A stretch of 38,181 nucleotides of DNA from Xanthomonas translucens pv. translucens DSM 18974 (GCF_000331775.1 NZ_CAPJ01000056.1:1-38181); one strand, 5' to 3'; positions 26,242 through 37,924 are shown, counted from the first letter of the stretch. Notes: generated by a model not told the origin, from the sequence alone. Program-made: numbers and translations.

Positions 26242-27036
26242 ATGGAAACAGAATCGCAAAAAACGTCGTCCTATGCTGCCCGGAAATTCGGGCGAGGCGC
26301 AGCGCTCACTTTGGCAATGGCGAGCGCAGGCCTTGGTATAGTTCTCTACATGACACCGGCTCCGGCTTACGCAATCTATTGCGCCAACTGCTCGACGTTC
26401 TATCAACAGATGTTCGAGTACGCCGAAGCGGTCAATACGCAACTCAATACGGCACAGCAACTGGCAACTCAGATTAAGCAGTATCAGGATATGGTTACGC
26501 AGGGCGTCAGCCTGCCCAACTCGATGTTTGGCAGCATCGCGGCCGACCTGCAAAGCGTAGCCAGTGTCTATACGAAGTCGGAAGCCTTGGGCCGCCAGGT
26601 CCAGAACATGGATTCGCAGTTCAACACGCAGTTTCCGGGATTCGAATCCTACCTGAATCAAGCCGCGAACTCGACGGAAGTCCCGGCGCGGGATCGTTAT
26701 CAGAAGTGGTCAGAGCAAGGGCGCGACAACGTGAAAGCGGCGATGGAAGCGGCGAACCTCAATACCGGCACTTTCGAATCTGAGGACGCGCAGCTTGCCC
26801 GTATGGTCTCCCGCTCGCAGTCGGCCGCTGGCCGGATGCAGGCGATTCAGGCGGGCAATGAAATTGCCTCGCAGAACGTGCAGCAACTGCAAAAGCTGCG
26901 CGACCTGATCGCCACGCAAATCAACATGCAGGGCAATTACATGGCCCAGCAAGGCGACCGGAAAGCCGCTAGCGAAGCCGCCGAGGAGCAATTTCGGAGC
27001 CGTGAAAATACACGCGGTCCATCTGAGGGTTTCTGA
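26242..27036 (+). CDS. trbJ: P-type conjugative transfer protein TrbJ
   Basis: This 264-residue protein has a hydrophobic export segment ending APAYA and then IYCANCSTFYQQM, the TrbJ/VirB5 family hallmark. Long helical parts with YAEAVNTQLNTAQQLATQI and QKLRDLIATQINMQGNYMAQ follow. TrbJ (VirB5-like) is a periplasmic or pilus-tip component of the type IV secretion mating apparatus. The last 14 residues (FRSRENTRGPSEGF) recur at the end of the next protein. It is the first gene of trbJ-trbK-trbL-orf108. No trbB, C, D, E, F, G, H or I is present. Confidence 0.85.
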   Translation: METESQKTSSYAARKFGRGAALTLAMASAGLGIVLYMTPAPAYAIYCANCSTFYQQMFEYAEAVNTQLNTAQQLATQIKQYQDMVTQGVSLPNSMFGSIAADLQSVASVYTKSEALGRQVQNMDSQFNTQFPGFESYLNQAANSTEVPARDRYQKWSEQGRDNVKAAMEAANLNTGTFESEDAQLARMVSRSQSAAGRMQAIQAGNEIASQNVQQLQKLRDLIATQINMQGNYMAQQGDRKAASEAAEEQFRSRENTRGPSEGF

Positions 27037-27038
27037 CC

Positions 27039-27224
27039 ATGATGATTTCTAAGGCACTGATTGCCGCCCTCTGTTTTGTCTCGGCCATCGGCGGGTCGGC
27101 ACTGACGGCCGTGGTCGTCAAGAACACCACTACTGCGCCGGAATGCGCAGCGGTCAGCAATGGCTATCAGGATGACCATTTCCGCAGCCGCCCGAACACT
27201 CGCGGCCCGTCTGAGGGGTTCTGA
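27039..27224 (+). CDS. TrbK-like small membrane protein
   Basis: This 61-residue protein has an N-terminal hydrophobic helix (ALIAALCFVSAIGGSALTAVV) and a short periplasmic tail ending FRSRPNTRGPSEGF, almost the same as the TrbJ tail. In RP4 the gene between trbJ and trbL is trbK, which encodes entry exclusion. Position and size fit, but there is no clear lipobox, so the assignment rests on context. It starts 2 bases after the trbJ stop. Confidence 0.6.
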   Translation: MMISKALIAALCFVSAIGGSALTAVVVKNTTTAPECAAVSNGYQDDHFRSRPNTRGPSEGF

Positions 27225-27226
27225 CT

Positions 27227-28879
27227 ATGCGACATTCAACCGTTTTCGTATTCGTGGGTGCAGTGCTCTTGCTATCTGCAAATAGCGCGATGGCTGCAGG
27301 AGTTGATTTGGCACAGAGCAACACTTCTATGAACAGCCTTTTACGGCTGATTCAGAACGCGTCAAACCAATGGGCACCGCGCCTGCACGACTACGCCTTG
27401 TGGCTGTTAGGATGCCTGTCCGTCATTCAGTTGGTTTGGACTTTTGCTCCTATGGTCATGCGCGGAGCTGAACTGGGCGAAATCCTCCATGAGCTGGTGA
27501 AATTCATCCTCGTGGTGGGGTTCTTCTACGCGATGCTCGATCACGCAACCGAGTGGGGCGGTGCCATCGTCAACAGCTTCCGGCAGGCCGGAGCGCACGC
27601 TGCCGGGTTGAGTAGTGCGGAGCTGATGCCGGGGGATATGTTCTCAATCGCTGTGGACTTTTCACGGCAGGTGCTGACCGCTGGTGTTTCGATGTTCAGC
27701 CCGATCACGTCAGTCGTAGTGGCCGTGTCTGCATTGATCGTCCTGATGTGCTTTACGTTTATAGCGGCACTGGTGTTTGTGACTCTCGTAGAGGCCTACG
27801 TCATCATCAATGCGGCGATCCTGTTTATGGGCTTCGGCGGCTCTCAATGGACACGCGAATATGCACTGGCACCAATTCGCTACGCCGTTGCGGTTGGTGC
27901 CAAACTGTTTGTCCTGACGCTGATTGTCGGCCTGATCATGCAGGTTTCCGCCGAATGGTCGGCGGCCTACACGAATGACGAAGCGTCGTTGATGACCTTG
28001 GTCGGCCTATCTTTGGTGTGTGCCTACCTGACCAAAACCATCCCTGAGCTGATCGGCGGCATGATTAGCGGCACGTCGATGGGTGGCGGCTCAGCAATTG
28101 GCGGCATGGCCGCAGCCGGTGCAGCAGGTGCAGCAGGTGCGGCGGCCGCGATAGCTACTGTTGCGACAGCAGGCGTAGCAGCCCCGGCCGCAGGGGCACT
28201 AGGAGTCTCGGGTGCTGGGGCAGGCGCTGCCGGTGGTGGCGGGCTAGCCTCTGCGCTAAACGCCAGCATGGCAGGCGGCAGCGGCACAGGGGTCGCCGGT
28301 GGCGCGACGGGCCTTGGCAGTGCCGGAATTGGCGCAGCCACAGGCGGAGGCAGCAGTGCAGCCGCAAAGGCCGCAGGTTCTCGCGTCGGTGGGGGGGCAG
28401 CATCAGCAGGGGCCAATCCACTATCGGCGGCCGCCTCGCCAGCTAGCAAGGAATCAGGCAGCGGCTTGACGCAAGATGCCAAACAGGCTGAGAAAGCCGC
28501 GAACGGCAACGACGACGATATGGGTCAGCAGGCCGCTGCGCAGCAACAGCAGATGGCACCAAAAGAAGGGGCTGGCAGCACCGGCAAGGCTGTTGCTCAG
28601 GGTGCCGAGGTGGCCACAAGGGCGCTTGGCGTGCTGGGCGCTATCAGTGTGCCTGGCATGGAAAGCTCGCAAGGACTTTCGCTCGGTAGCGCAGGATCTC
28701 CCCCGCCAGTCCCCGGCGATGACAGTCCAAAGCCTAACGGCGGCGCGGAGCCGCCTGTACCAGCGGAATCCAACATTATTCGTCCGGCATCGGACACCAC
28801 GAGTACCGGAGGCGTCGGCACGCTCAATGTGCCCGGCATGGCTTCTGGCGCTAACTCTCAATCGGAGGCGCAATCATGA
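27227..28879 (+). CDS. trbL: P-type conjugative transfer protein TrbL (VirB6-like)
   Basis: This 550-residue polytopic inner-membrane protein has a signal-like N-terminus (to about 25) and about six hydrophobic segments between 45 and 270. After about 275 comes a long Gly/Ala/Ser-rich, low-complexity tail. The segment with WAPRLHDYALWLLGCLSVIQ and VLMCFTFIAALVFVTLVEAY matches TrbL/VirB6, which forms the inner-membrane channel core of type IV secretion systems. The stop overlaps the next gene start by four bases. Without the rest of the Trb set it cannot make a pore alone. Confidence 0.88.
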   Translation: MRHSTVFVFVGAVLLLSANSAMAAGVDLAQSNTSMNSLLRLIQNASNQWAPRLHDYALWLLGCLSVIQLVWTFAPMVMRGAELGEILHELVKFILVVGFFYAMLDHATEWGGAIVNSFRQAGAHAAGLSSAELMPGDMFSIAVDFSRQVLTAGVSMFSPITSVVVAVSALIVLMCFTFIAALVFVTLVEAYVIINAAILFMGFGGSQWTREYALAPIRYAVAVGAKLFVLTLIVGLIMQVSAEWSAAYTNDEASLMTLVGLSLVCAYLTKTIPELIGGMISGTSMGGGSAIGGMAAAGAAGAAGAAAAIATVATAGVAAPAAGALGVSGAGAGAAGGGGLASALNASMAGGSGTGVAGGATGLGSAGIGAATGGGSSAAAKAAGSRVGGGAASAGANPLSAAASPASKESGSGLTQDAKQAEKAANGNDDDMGQQAAAQQQQMAPKEGAGSTGKAVAQGAEVATRALGVLGAISVPGMESSQGLSLGSAGSPPPVPGDDSPKPNGGAEPPVPAESNIIRPASDTTSTGGVGTLNVPGMASGANSQSEAQS

Positions 28880-29202
28880 TGAATGACGTATTTCTTGGCC
28901 TGATGATGCTCGGCGGCTTTTTTGTTCTCGGTATTGGTCTGTGGGCACTTGGCCAGTGGCTGCGGCGCAAAGGCTACGGCCCGCAGCTCGATGCACTGGA
29001 TAAGCATTACATGGCACTACAACACCGGGTCAACCGAGTAGCTCTACCCGCCGCCGCGCATTTCTACGGCGGCATGGGTGTGCTGAATCGCATGCCACTT
29101 TTTGGAAGCAAAAATCAGGTGGTACTGGTAGAGCGTGTCAGGATGGCCATCCTTCAGATGGAAGAGGAAGAACGGCAGCGGGACAAGGTCAACAGTCGCT
29201 GA
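28876..29202 (+). CDS. Small membrane protein at the end of the trb operon
   Basis: I do not recognise this 108-residue protein. It has one N-terminal transmembrane segment (LMMLGGFFVLGIGLWALGQW) and a basic, then acidic, cytoplasmic part ending MEEEERQRDKVNSR. Its start overlaps the trbL stop (ATGA), so it is coupled to TrbL and may assist it. Confidence 0.7.
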   Translation: MMNDVFLGLMMLGGFFVLGIGLWALGQWLRRKGYGPQLDALDKHYMALQHRVNRVALPAAAHFYGGMGVLNRMPLFGSKNQVVLVERVRMAILQMEEEERQRDKVNSR

Positions 29203-29615
29203 CGAGCGCAGCCCCCCCCCCCCAACACCCCGCCTGAGTGCGGGGTTTTGTTTGCCCGCCGCACATCCTCCGTCTATTACACACCTCGTCAGGCGCTACG
29301 CGGCATTCTGAGCAGTTGCCCGGGCGATGGTCACCCTACCCATTGCCGCACCCCTAAAAAGCGCTTGCAGCGGCTCCTGCGACCCTTTGACTAGCGCAAC
29401 GGGCTGTCCGGCTCGTAGCTCTTACCTCTGGAGTCAATTCCGATACAGCAGTCGGCCCGATGTACCAGGTGCTTGAGGTGGTGTGTATTCGACGGAACGA
29501 CCCACAGCCCCTCCTTTTGGTGCCTCACGGCCGTAGGCCGACTGGCAGCACCGGAACGCGCCTAAGCGCGGGCTGTGCCGCGCAGGACTGAATATCCTGA
29601 ATATCCTGCTAACTC
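29203..29615. other. Likely replication-origin region, no gene
   Basis: No convincing gene lies here. It starts with a run of twelve C (29212-29223) and the trb terminator. It then holds small inverted repeats such as CGGCC-GTA-GGCCG and a tandem GAATATCCT pair at 29590-29607, directly before the iterons. IncQ origins have single-strand initiation hairpins beside their iterons, so this may be the equivalent area. Confidence 0.45.
29228..29249 (+). terminator. Terminator of the trb operon
   Basis: CCCCGC - CTGAGT - GCGGGG forms a 6-bp GC stem followed by TTTTGTTT. Confidence 0.85.
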
Positions 29616-29694
29616 CGGGCGGGTGTGGCACGTTTCGGGCGGGTGTGGCACGCTGCCGGGCGGGTGTGACACGCCATCGGGCGGGTGTGACACG
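29616..29694. repeat. Four iterons (probable oriV)
   Basis: CGGGCGGGTGTGRCACG begins at 29616, 29636, 29657 and 29678, a spacing of 20, 21 and 21 bases. The 17-base core varies only at one position (G or A); the 3-4 base linkers vary freely. The array ends 2 bases from the repC stop codon. Direct repeats of this length beside an initiator gene are the binding sites of RepC in IncQ-type replicons. Confidence 0.85.
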
Positions 29695-29696
29695 CT

Positions 29697-30449
29697 TCAA
29701 GTGTTGTAAGCACCGCTTTTCTTGATGCGCTCACCATCGAGGACCAGCCCAATTGCCCGTAAATCTTCACACTCCTCTTTAAGCCTACGTCGCGCATTGC
29801 GCATCTCTTGACTTGAGGCTTGTCCGGCAACCGCCACGATAACGGTGTCTAGATACCAACCGCCTGTCGGCTCTACTTTGTGGCTCAACACATGCCGCGC
29901 TACCGCTTGGCTTATGCCATGCTGGAGGCGGGCAATGGGGGCCGGGTCGTAGTACAAGCTCAGATCATGTTCAAGTAGCATCACTAGCGCTATTCCAAGC
30001 CGCACCCGCCATAGATTCCGCTCTCCCCCCGTCAGAGGATCGGGACGTGTCTTGGATGAAGGGATAACGTGGTCAATCAATCCGCCGATGATTGGAAAAT
30101 CAAATTGCGGCGTCTCAATTGTGATCGTTGCGGCCCGCAGTTCGGCCAGCAGCTTTTCGATCTGTGCAAAGCTGTAGCGGCTGTCGGAAAGTGTCTTTCT
30201 CACCCGAGCGGGGTCTACCAGAAGCTCTACGCCACCATCTGAGACAAGGCGCCGACATTCTGCGCAATACAGGACCGCTTCCACTATGTCCGCGTGCCTC
30301 TGGCCTAGCCTGCCTGCCACGCGGCAGCGCCCAAATGATGTATTTGCCCAATCACCTTCGCGCAGTCGCGGGCGCTGGCTAGGCTGATAAAGCATCACTC
30401 GGGCCTGTGCGGTAGTACTGGTGGGGACCACGGCGTTACCACCGCTCAT
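29697..30449 (-). CDS. repC: RepC-like replication initiator
   Basis: This 250-residue protein is of the winged-helix initiator type, with LSDSRYSFAQIEKLLAELRA near the N-terminal third and SQAVARHVLSHKVEPTGGWY followed by RNARRRLKEECEDLRAIGL near the end. It follows repA in the order known from IncQ plasmids such as RSF1010, where RepC binds the iterons and opens the origin. ATG 30449 has GGAAG 5 bases upstream and overlaps repA by 14 bases; GTG 30461 is an alternative. No RepB primase gene is visible, so priming may depend on the host. Confidence 0.75.
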   Translation of the reverse strand: MSGGNAVVPTSTTAQARVMLYQPSQRPRLREGDWANTSFGRCRVAGRLGQRHADIVEAVLYCAECRRLVSDGGVELLVDPARVRKTLSDSRYSFAQIEKLLAELRAATITIETPQFDFPIIGGLIDHVIPSSKTRPDPLTGGERNLWRVRLGIALVMLLEHDLSLYYDPAPIARLQHGISQAVARHVLSHKVEPTGGWYLDTVIVAVAGQASSQEMRNARRRLKEECEDLRAIGLVLDGERIKKSGAYNT

Positions 30450-31314
30450 CGTCACTTCCACTTACGACGTGCAGGGCGCGCTGCTTCGTCACCGCCTCCA
30501 ATTGCACCGGCACAAGAACGCCGCCGTCGTGGCGTTTGTACCATTGATCGATCGGAGTGGCATCGTAGTTCTGTTTACTAACACCAAAACGAACAAAGAA
30601 ACCTCTTCGGTCATTACCGATGGGTTTCCGATCATAGCTGCGGTCGCTGAGAATTTTGGCCTGTTCTTCAGTCATCTTGGCGACAAAGCCGCACCAGCGG
30701 GCGTTGTCGATTAGAGCGGATGCACCTCGTGCTGCCTGCTGCTGATCGGTTTGACCCTCGCGGGCGCTTCCCTTGCTGACATGGTGCAGGTACAGAACTG
30801 AGGCCCCGGTATGAACCGCAATGTGCTCCAGCATGGCGACCAGCTTGGCCATTTCGCCGTTGCTGTTCTCGTCGCGGTCGTGAATCCGGCTCAGTGTATC
30901 CAGCACGATCAATCGAGCACCGGAACAGAATTCGATTAGGTCAGCGCGTTCGGCGTCAACCATCACGTTCATGAGCGCACCCATGATCGGCTTGATGGTC
31001 AGGTTCTCCGCGATGGCTTCACGCGCCTCTTGACTTAGGTGCTGACCGATAGCGTGAATACGGCGCACCAGTGCGACCTCCGGGTCTTCTCCAGCGAAAT
31101 AGACCACCCGGCCAGCGCACGCGGGGGCAAGCCCTACAAGATCGCCACCGGCAACGCTGCACGCGATGGCCATTGCCGCTTCCAGAGCCCAGAAGCTCTT
31201 ACCTGTAGCTCCGGGAGCCACCAACGCTCCTACTGTCCCTGCGAGGAAGCCCGGCCAAATAAAGTCTAGTGGGCGCGGCTCGTTCTCGAACGCAGCCCGT
31301 AAGTCAATTGCCAC
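30436..31314 (-). CDS. repA: RepA-like replicative helicase (RSF1010 type)
   Basis: This 292-residue RecA-fold ATPase has Walker A PGATGKSF (34-41), Walker B ARLIVLDTLSRIHD, and LYLHHVSKG with DQQQAARGASALIDNARW. The C-terminal FFVRFGVSKQNY and RHDGGVLVPV segments closely match RSF1010 RepA, a hexameric 5'-3' helicase that unwinds the origin. It starts with a GTG at 31314, only 3 bases after the alpA stop, with no good ribosome-binding site. Translation is therefore probably coupled to alpA, and replication is thereby tied to the excision regulator. Confidence 0.88.
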   Translation of the reverse strand: MAIDLRAAFENEPRPLDFIWPGFLAGTVGALVAPGATGKSFWALEAAMAIACSVAGGDLVGLAPACAGRVVYFAGEDPEVALVRRIHAIGQHLSQEAREAIAENLTIKPIMGALMNVMVDAERADLIEFCSGARLIVLDTLSRIHDRDENSNGEMAKLVAMLEHIAVHTGASVLYLHHVSKGSAREGQTDQQQAARGASALIDNARWCGFVAKMTEEQAKILSDRSYDRKPIGNDRRGFFVRFGVSKQNYDATPIDQWYKRHDGGVLVPVQLEAVTKQRALHVVSGSDDERW

Positions 31315-31317
31315 AAC

Positions 31318-31548
31318 TTAGGCCCCCATTCCGGGCCGGGGAGCTGGGCCTGTCCCCTTGCACGCATCAATCCATTGTTCGACCTCGGCCAAATCCCACA
31401 CTACCTTGCGGCTGCTAAGCGCAATGCGGCGGGGAAATCGCCCCTGCTTCTCAAAGTTGTAAATCGTCCGTTCGCACAGCGGGATCATCGCCAACAACTG
31501 CTTCTTACTGATGAGAGCCTTGCTCGATTTTCTCGTTTCTTTCTCCAC
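31318..31548 (-). CDS. alpA: AlpA-family regulator / excisionase
   Basis: This 76-residue protein has a MerR-like helix-turn-helix: ISKKQLLAMIPLCERTIYNF, then GRFPRRIALSSRKVVW and DLAEVEQWIDACK. AlpA proteins act as regulators or recombination-directionality factors for P4-like integrases. The start codon is a GTG at 31548, preceded by a GAGG sequestered in a hairpin. It heads the alpA-repA-repC operon, so control of this start would control both excision and replication. Confidence 0.88.
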   Translation of the reverse strand: MEKETRKSSKALISKKQLLAMIPLCERTIYNFEKQGRFPRRIALSSRKVVWDLAEVEQWIDACKGTGPAPRPGMGA

Positions 31549-31591
31549 ACCGAATACCTCGCTTTGTCACTCTCCGAGGCTTGATTATTGC
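31549..31591 (-). promoter_or_regulatory. Leader hairpin before alpA, shared with trbJ
   Basis: On the minus strand CCTCG (31579-31575) and CGAGG (31561-31557) flank a 13-base loop with GTGACAAA. The arm contains the GAGG ribosome-binding site 8 bases from the GTG. Loop length, stem and spacing are the same as before trbJ. The flank CAATAATCAA and the following TATTC are also shared. Confidence 0.7.
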
Positions 31592-31849
31592 CCCGCAATG
31601 CTTGTCAATTCCAGCATTTTCAGGAATTTTTTTCAATAAAATCAAGTATTTATATTCCGCAAAACGTCTATTTTCCGGACAAGAAAATTCACCCATTCCT
31701 TTGATCTACGAAGGTTTTTATCAAGCCAATTAGTCGGGATAAATGTGTCCACTAAACGGATGCTTCCGGACAAAAAAAAGCCCACCGAAGTGGGCATTTC
31801 GCTACAAAATGGAAGGTTACTGGTTGCTCAGGAGTCGACAAGCTCGGAA
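31592..31849 (-). other. AT-rich region between integrase and alpA
   Basis: No gene is supported. It holds the integrase terminator and two TCCGGACA motifs (31674-31681 and 31765-31772). AT-rich tracts around 31605-31665 probably include the alpA promoter. Confidence 0.5.
31772..31795 (-). terminator. Terminator of the integrase gene
   Basis: On the minus strand GCCCAC-TTCG-GTGGGC is a 6-bp stem with a UUCG loop, followed by eight T. It lies 55 bases after the integrase stop. Confidence 0.9.
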
Positions 31850-33058
31850 TCAGTCCTTGCCGCGAGGTCTTCTGAGTGTCCATTCGTCGATCATGTCCGC
31901 CCAATCTTGTAGCATCGCCCGGCGCTGATCGCGGTACTCAGCCTTGTTGTAGACGGCTCGCACGCCCTTCTGTTCGTGCGCCAAGCACTTCTCGATCCAG
32001 TCAGTGTTATAGCCCGCCTCATGCAACAGCGTGCTGGCTGTGCGCCGCAAGTCGTGCGGCCCAAACTTGCCGAGCGACTGCCCTTCCTTCTGGGCCAGAC
32101 GATAGGTCAGCGTGAGCACCTGATTGAGCGTCGCGCTGCTCATCGGCAAGTCGGAGTCATAGCGCGATGGCAAGACGTACTCCGAACCGCCCGCGAATGT
32201 TTTCAGGGCGATGAAAATGTCGAGTGCCTGCCTAGATAAGAACACCAAATGGGGGTTGCGTCGCTTCATCCGCTCCTTGGGGATTGTCCAAAGCGCTTCG
32301 CTGAAATTGATCTCGCCCCACGTCGCATTGGTCAGCTCACTCTTGCGAACCATCGTCAGCAATAGCAGCTTAGCTGCCGCCCGAATGGACGGCGTTGTGC
32401 CGATCCGCTCCATGTATTGGTACATCAAGCCGATTTCTTCCGGCGTAAGTGCTCGGTCACGTGGCTCGAACTTAGCGATAGTCGTGGGGCGCACCAGATC
32501 GGCCGGGTTCTCAACCTTCTGGCCGCGTTCGATGGCCCAACGGAAGACCTGCATCACGATTTCTCGGCAATGCACCGCCGTTGCCGGTGCCTGTCGTTCA
32601 ACAATGGTATCGGTCAACGCGCGCAAGTCTTCGTGAGTAATCTCTGCCAGCTTGTGGTTGCCAAATTTCGGCTTTAGCTCGCGCTCGAAGACCGAGCGGC
32701 GCATGTCGCGGGTGGAATCGGCCATCTGATAGCCGCGCAACCATTTTTCGGCCCACGCACCGAACGTCTCCGCATCCTTGATGCGGGCTTTGTCCCGCGC
32801 CTTCTCCTTGGCGGGCGATTTCCCGGCGGCGATCATCTTCTTGGCCTCGCCCAACCGTTCGCGGGCCTCCGCTAGGGTGATCCCCCCTACACCATAACGG
32901 CCAAAAGTGATGGTCTCCTGCCTGTTATGGATCGAGTAGTTGTAACGAAATGAAATAGAACCGGTCGGTGTGATGGCCACGTAGAGGCCGTCACGGTCAT
33001 TGACTTTGTAGAGCCTGTCCTTTGGCTTGAGGTTGCGTAGCTTGGTATCGGTCAGCAT
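31850..33058 (-). CDS. int: Tyrosine integrase of the guaA island
   Basis: This 402-residue P4-type integrase has an N-terminal DUF4102 domain (MLTDTKLRNLKPKDRLYKV, then GRYGVGGITLAEARE), a core-binding domain (about 95-185) and a catalytic domain with R238 (MVRKSEL), H335 and R338 (HDLRRTAS), H361 and Y370 (AVYNKAEY). All catalytic residues are present, so it should be active. It lies with its start 306 bases from the end of guaA, the usual geometry for an integrase next to its attachment site. The decayed copy at 20147-20703 is a close relative. Confidence 0.95.
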   Translation of the reverse strand: MLTDTKLRNLKPKDRLYKVNDRDGLYVAITPTGSISFRYNYSIHNRQETITFGRYGVGGITLAEARERLGEAKKMIAAGKSPAKEKARDKARIKDAETFGAWAEKWLRGYQMADSTRDMRRSVFERELKPKFGNHKLAEITHEDLRALTDTIVERQAPATAVHCREIVMQVFRWAIERGQKVENPADLVRPTTIAKFEPRDRALTPEEIGLMYQYMERIGTTPSIRAAAKLLLLTMVRKSELTNATWGEINFSEALWTIPKERMKRRNPHLVFLSRQALDIFIALKTFAGGSEYVLPSRYDSDLPMSSATLNQVLTLTYRLAQKEGQSLGKFGPHDLRRTASTLLHEAGYNTDWIEKCLAHEQKGVRAVYNKAEYRDQRRAMLQDWADMIDEWTLRRPRGKD

Positions 33059-33083
33059 GTTTTGGTTGGGCCTCCACTCAAAA

Positions 33084-33236
33084 ATACCATGCTCAGAAGT
33101 CTCTGTGATTTCACGTTAAAACTGTTGTAAATCAAGTTGTTAGGTTGACTCAATACCATGAATTTACCGTCAAAGTCAGCATGGTATCGAGTGCCGAACA
33201 TGGCATCAGTTCAAATCGTACCATCCACCATGCCAT
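33084..33236. promoter_or_regulatory. Repeated ATACCATG-type motifs upstream of int
   Basis: ATACCATG occurs at 33084-33091 and 33153-33160, its inverse CATGGTAT at 33180-33187, and the variants CATGGCAT at 33199-33206 and ATGCCAT at 33230-33236. They sit between int and the attachment site, where arm-type integrase sites and the int promoter are expected. The rest of 33059-33363 has no gene. Confidence 0.6.
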
Positions 33237-33292
33237 AAAAAAGGAGTGCTTGGCGATGCGAAAATTTGCCAGATGGTGCTAGGTAGAAAACG

Positions 33293-33318
33293 AAAAAAGC
33301 CCGCTGTTACGCGGACTT
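33293..33318 (-). terminator. Terminator downstream of guaA
   Basis: On the minus strand AAGTCCGC ... GCGGGCTT forms an 8-bp stem (one G-U pair) followed by a T run. It lies inside the island end, so guaA transcription is terminated by island-borne sequence. Confidence 0.65.
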
Positions 33319-33364
33319 AGGAGTGTTTTATGCTCTTTGTTGCCGGTCTATGCCGGACGTGGGA

Positions 33365-34930
<1,566 letters not shown>

Positions 34931-35072
34931 CGGGACTCGGGACTCGGGACTCGGGACTCGGGATCCCGCGATCCGGTAGCGATCGACGATGAAGAAACGG
35001 CGAGGAGGAATCGCTTCGTCCATCGCCGTCCAACTGCTGTGCCGAGTCCCGAGTCCCGAGTCCCGAGTCCCG
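34931..35072. repeat. Heptad inverted repeat between guaB and guaA
   Basis: Four CGGGACT units plus CGG (34931-34961) are the exact inverse of CCG plus four AGTCCCG units (35042-35072), giving 31-bp arms around 80 bases. The left arm touches the guaA start codon. The same GGGACTC motif recurs around guaB and folD. Short GGGACTC-type repeats are, from memory, common in Xanthomonas genomes. Confidence 0.9.
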
Positions 35073-35076
35073 GCGC

Positions 35077-37576
<2,500 letters not shown>

Positions 37577-37627
37577 CGAGGCGAGCGGGTGTAGAGTTTG
37601 GGGACCCCCATTGTCCCCGATTCCGCC

Positions 37628-37924
37628 ATGACCGACACCACCCGCATCGAGGCCGCCGCGTTCCGGCGGCTGCTGCAGCACCTCAACCAGGAGCGCAGCG
37701 ACGTGCAGAACATCGATCTGATGATCCTGGCCGGCTTCTGCCGCAACTGCCTGGCCGACTGGTACCGCGAGGCCGCGGCCGCCGAAGGCGAGATGCTGAG
37801 CAAGGAACAGGCGCGCGAACGCGTCTACGGCATGCCGTTCGCCGACTGGAAGGCGCAGTTCCAGGCCGAAGCCACGCCGGAACAACTGGCGGCCTTCGCC
37901 GACGCACAACGCCGGCACCCATAG
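37628..37924 (+). CDS. DUF1244 family protein
   Basis: This 98-residue protein contains the DUF1244 signature [13 protein letters not shown] followed by [11 protein letters not shown]. The family is small, cytosolic and of unknown function. ATG 37628 ([12 protein letters not shown]) is preferred over an ATG ten codons upstream, which would sit in the promoter region shared with folD. The hydrolase gene begins at the next base after its stop. Confidence 0.88.
   Translation: MTDTTRIEAAAFRRLLQHLNQERSDVQNIDLMILAGFCRNCLADWYREAAAAEGEMLSKEQARERVYGMPFADWKAQFQAEATPEQLAAFADAQRRHP

Noticed and set aside
26154..26477. Plus-strand 107-codon frame overlapping trbJ
   Set aside because: Beyond the leader its product is unlike any protein and trbJ is certain; only the short shared IIKPR-VTKRGI part is discussed as a possible leader peptide.
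29616..29694. Four repeats considered as a short CRISPR or minisatellite
   Set aside because: The 3-4 base linkers are far too short for spacers, and adjacency to repC fits iterons better.
29434..29830. Minus-strand frames reading HTRP-type repeats through the iterons
   Set aside because: The repetitive peptide simply reflects the DNA iterons and overlaps repC.
33059..33363. tRNA or small RNA gene at the attachment site
   Set aside because: No cloverleaf is visible; the attachment site is the coding end of guaA itself.
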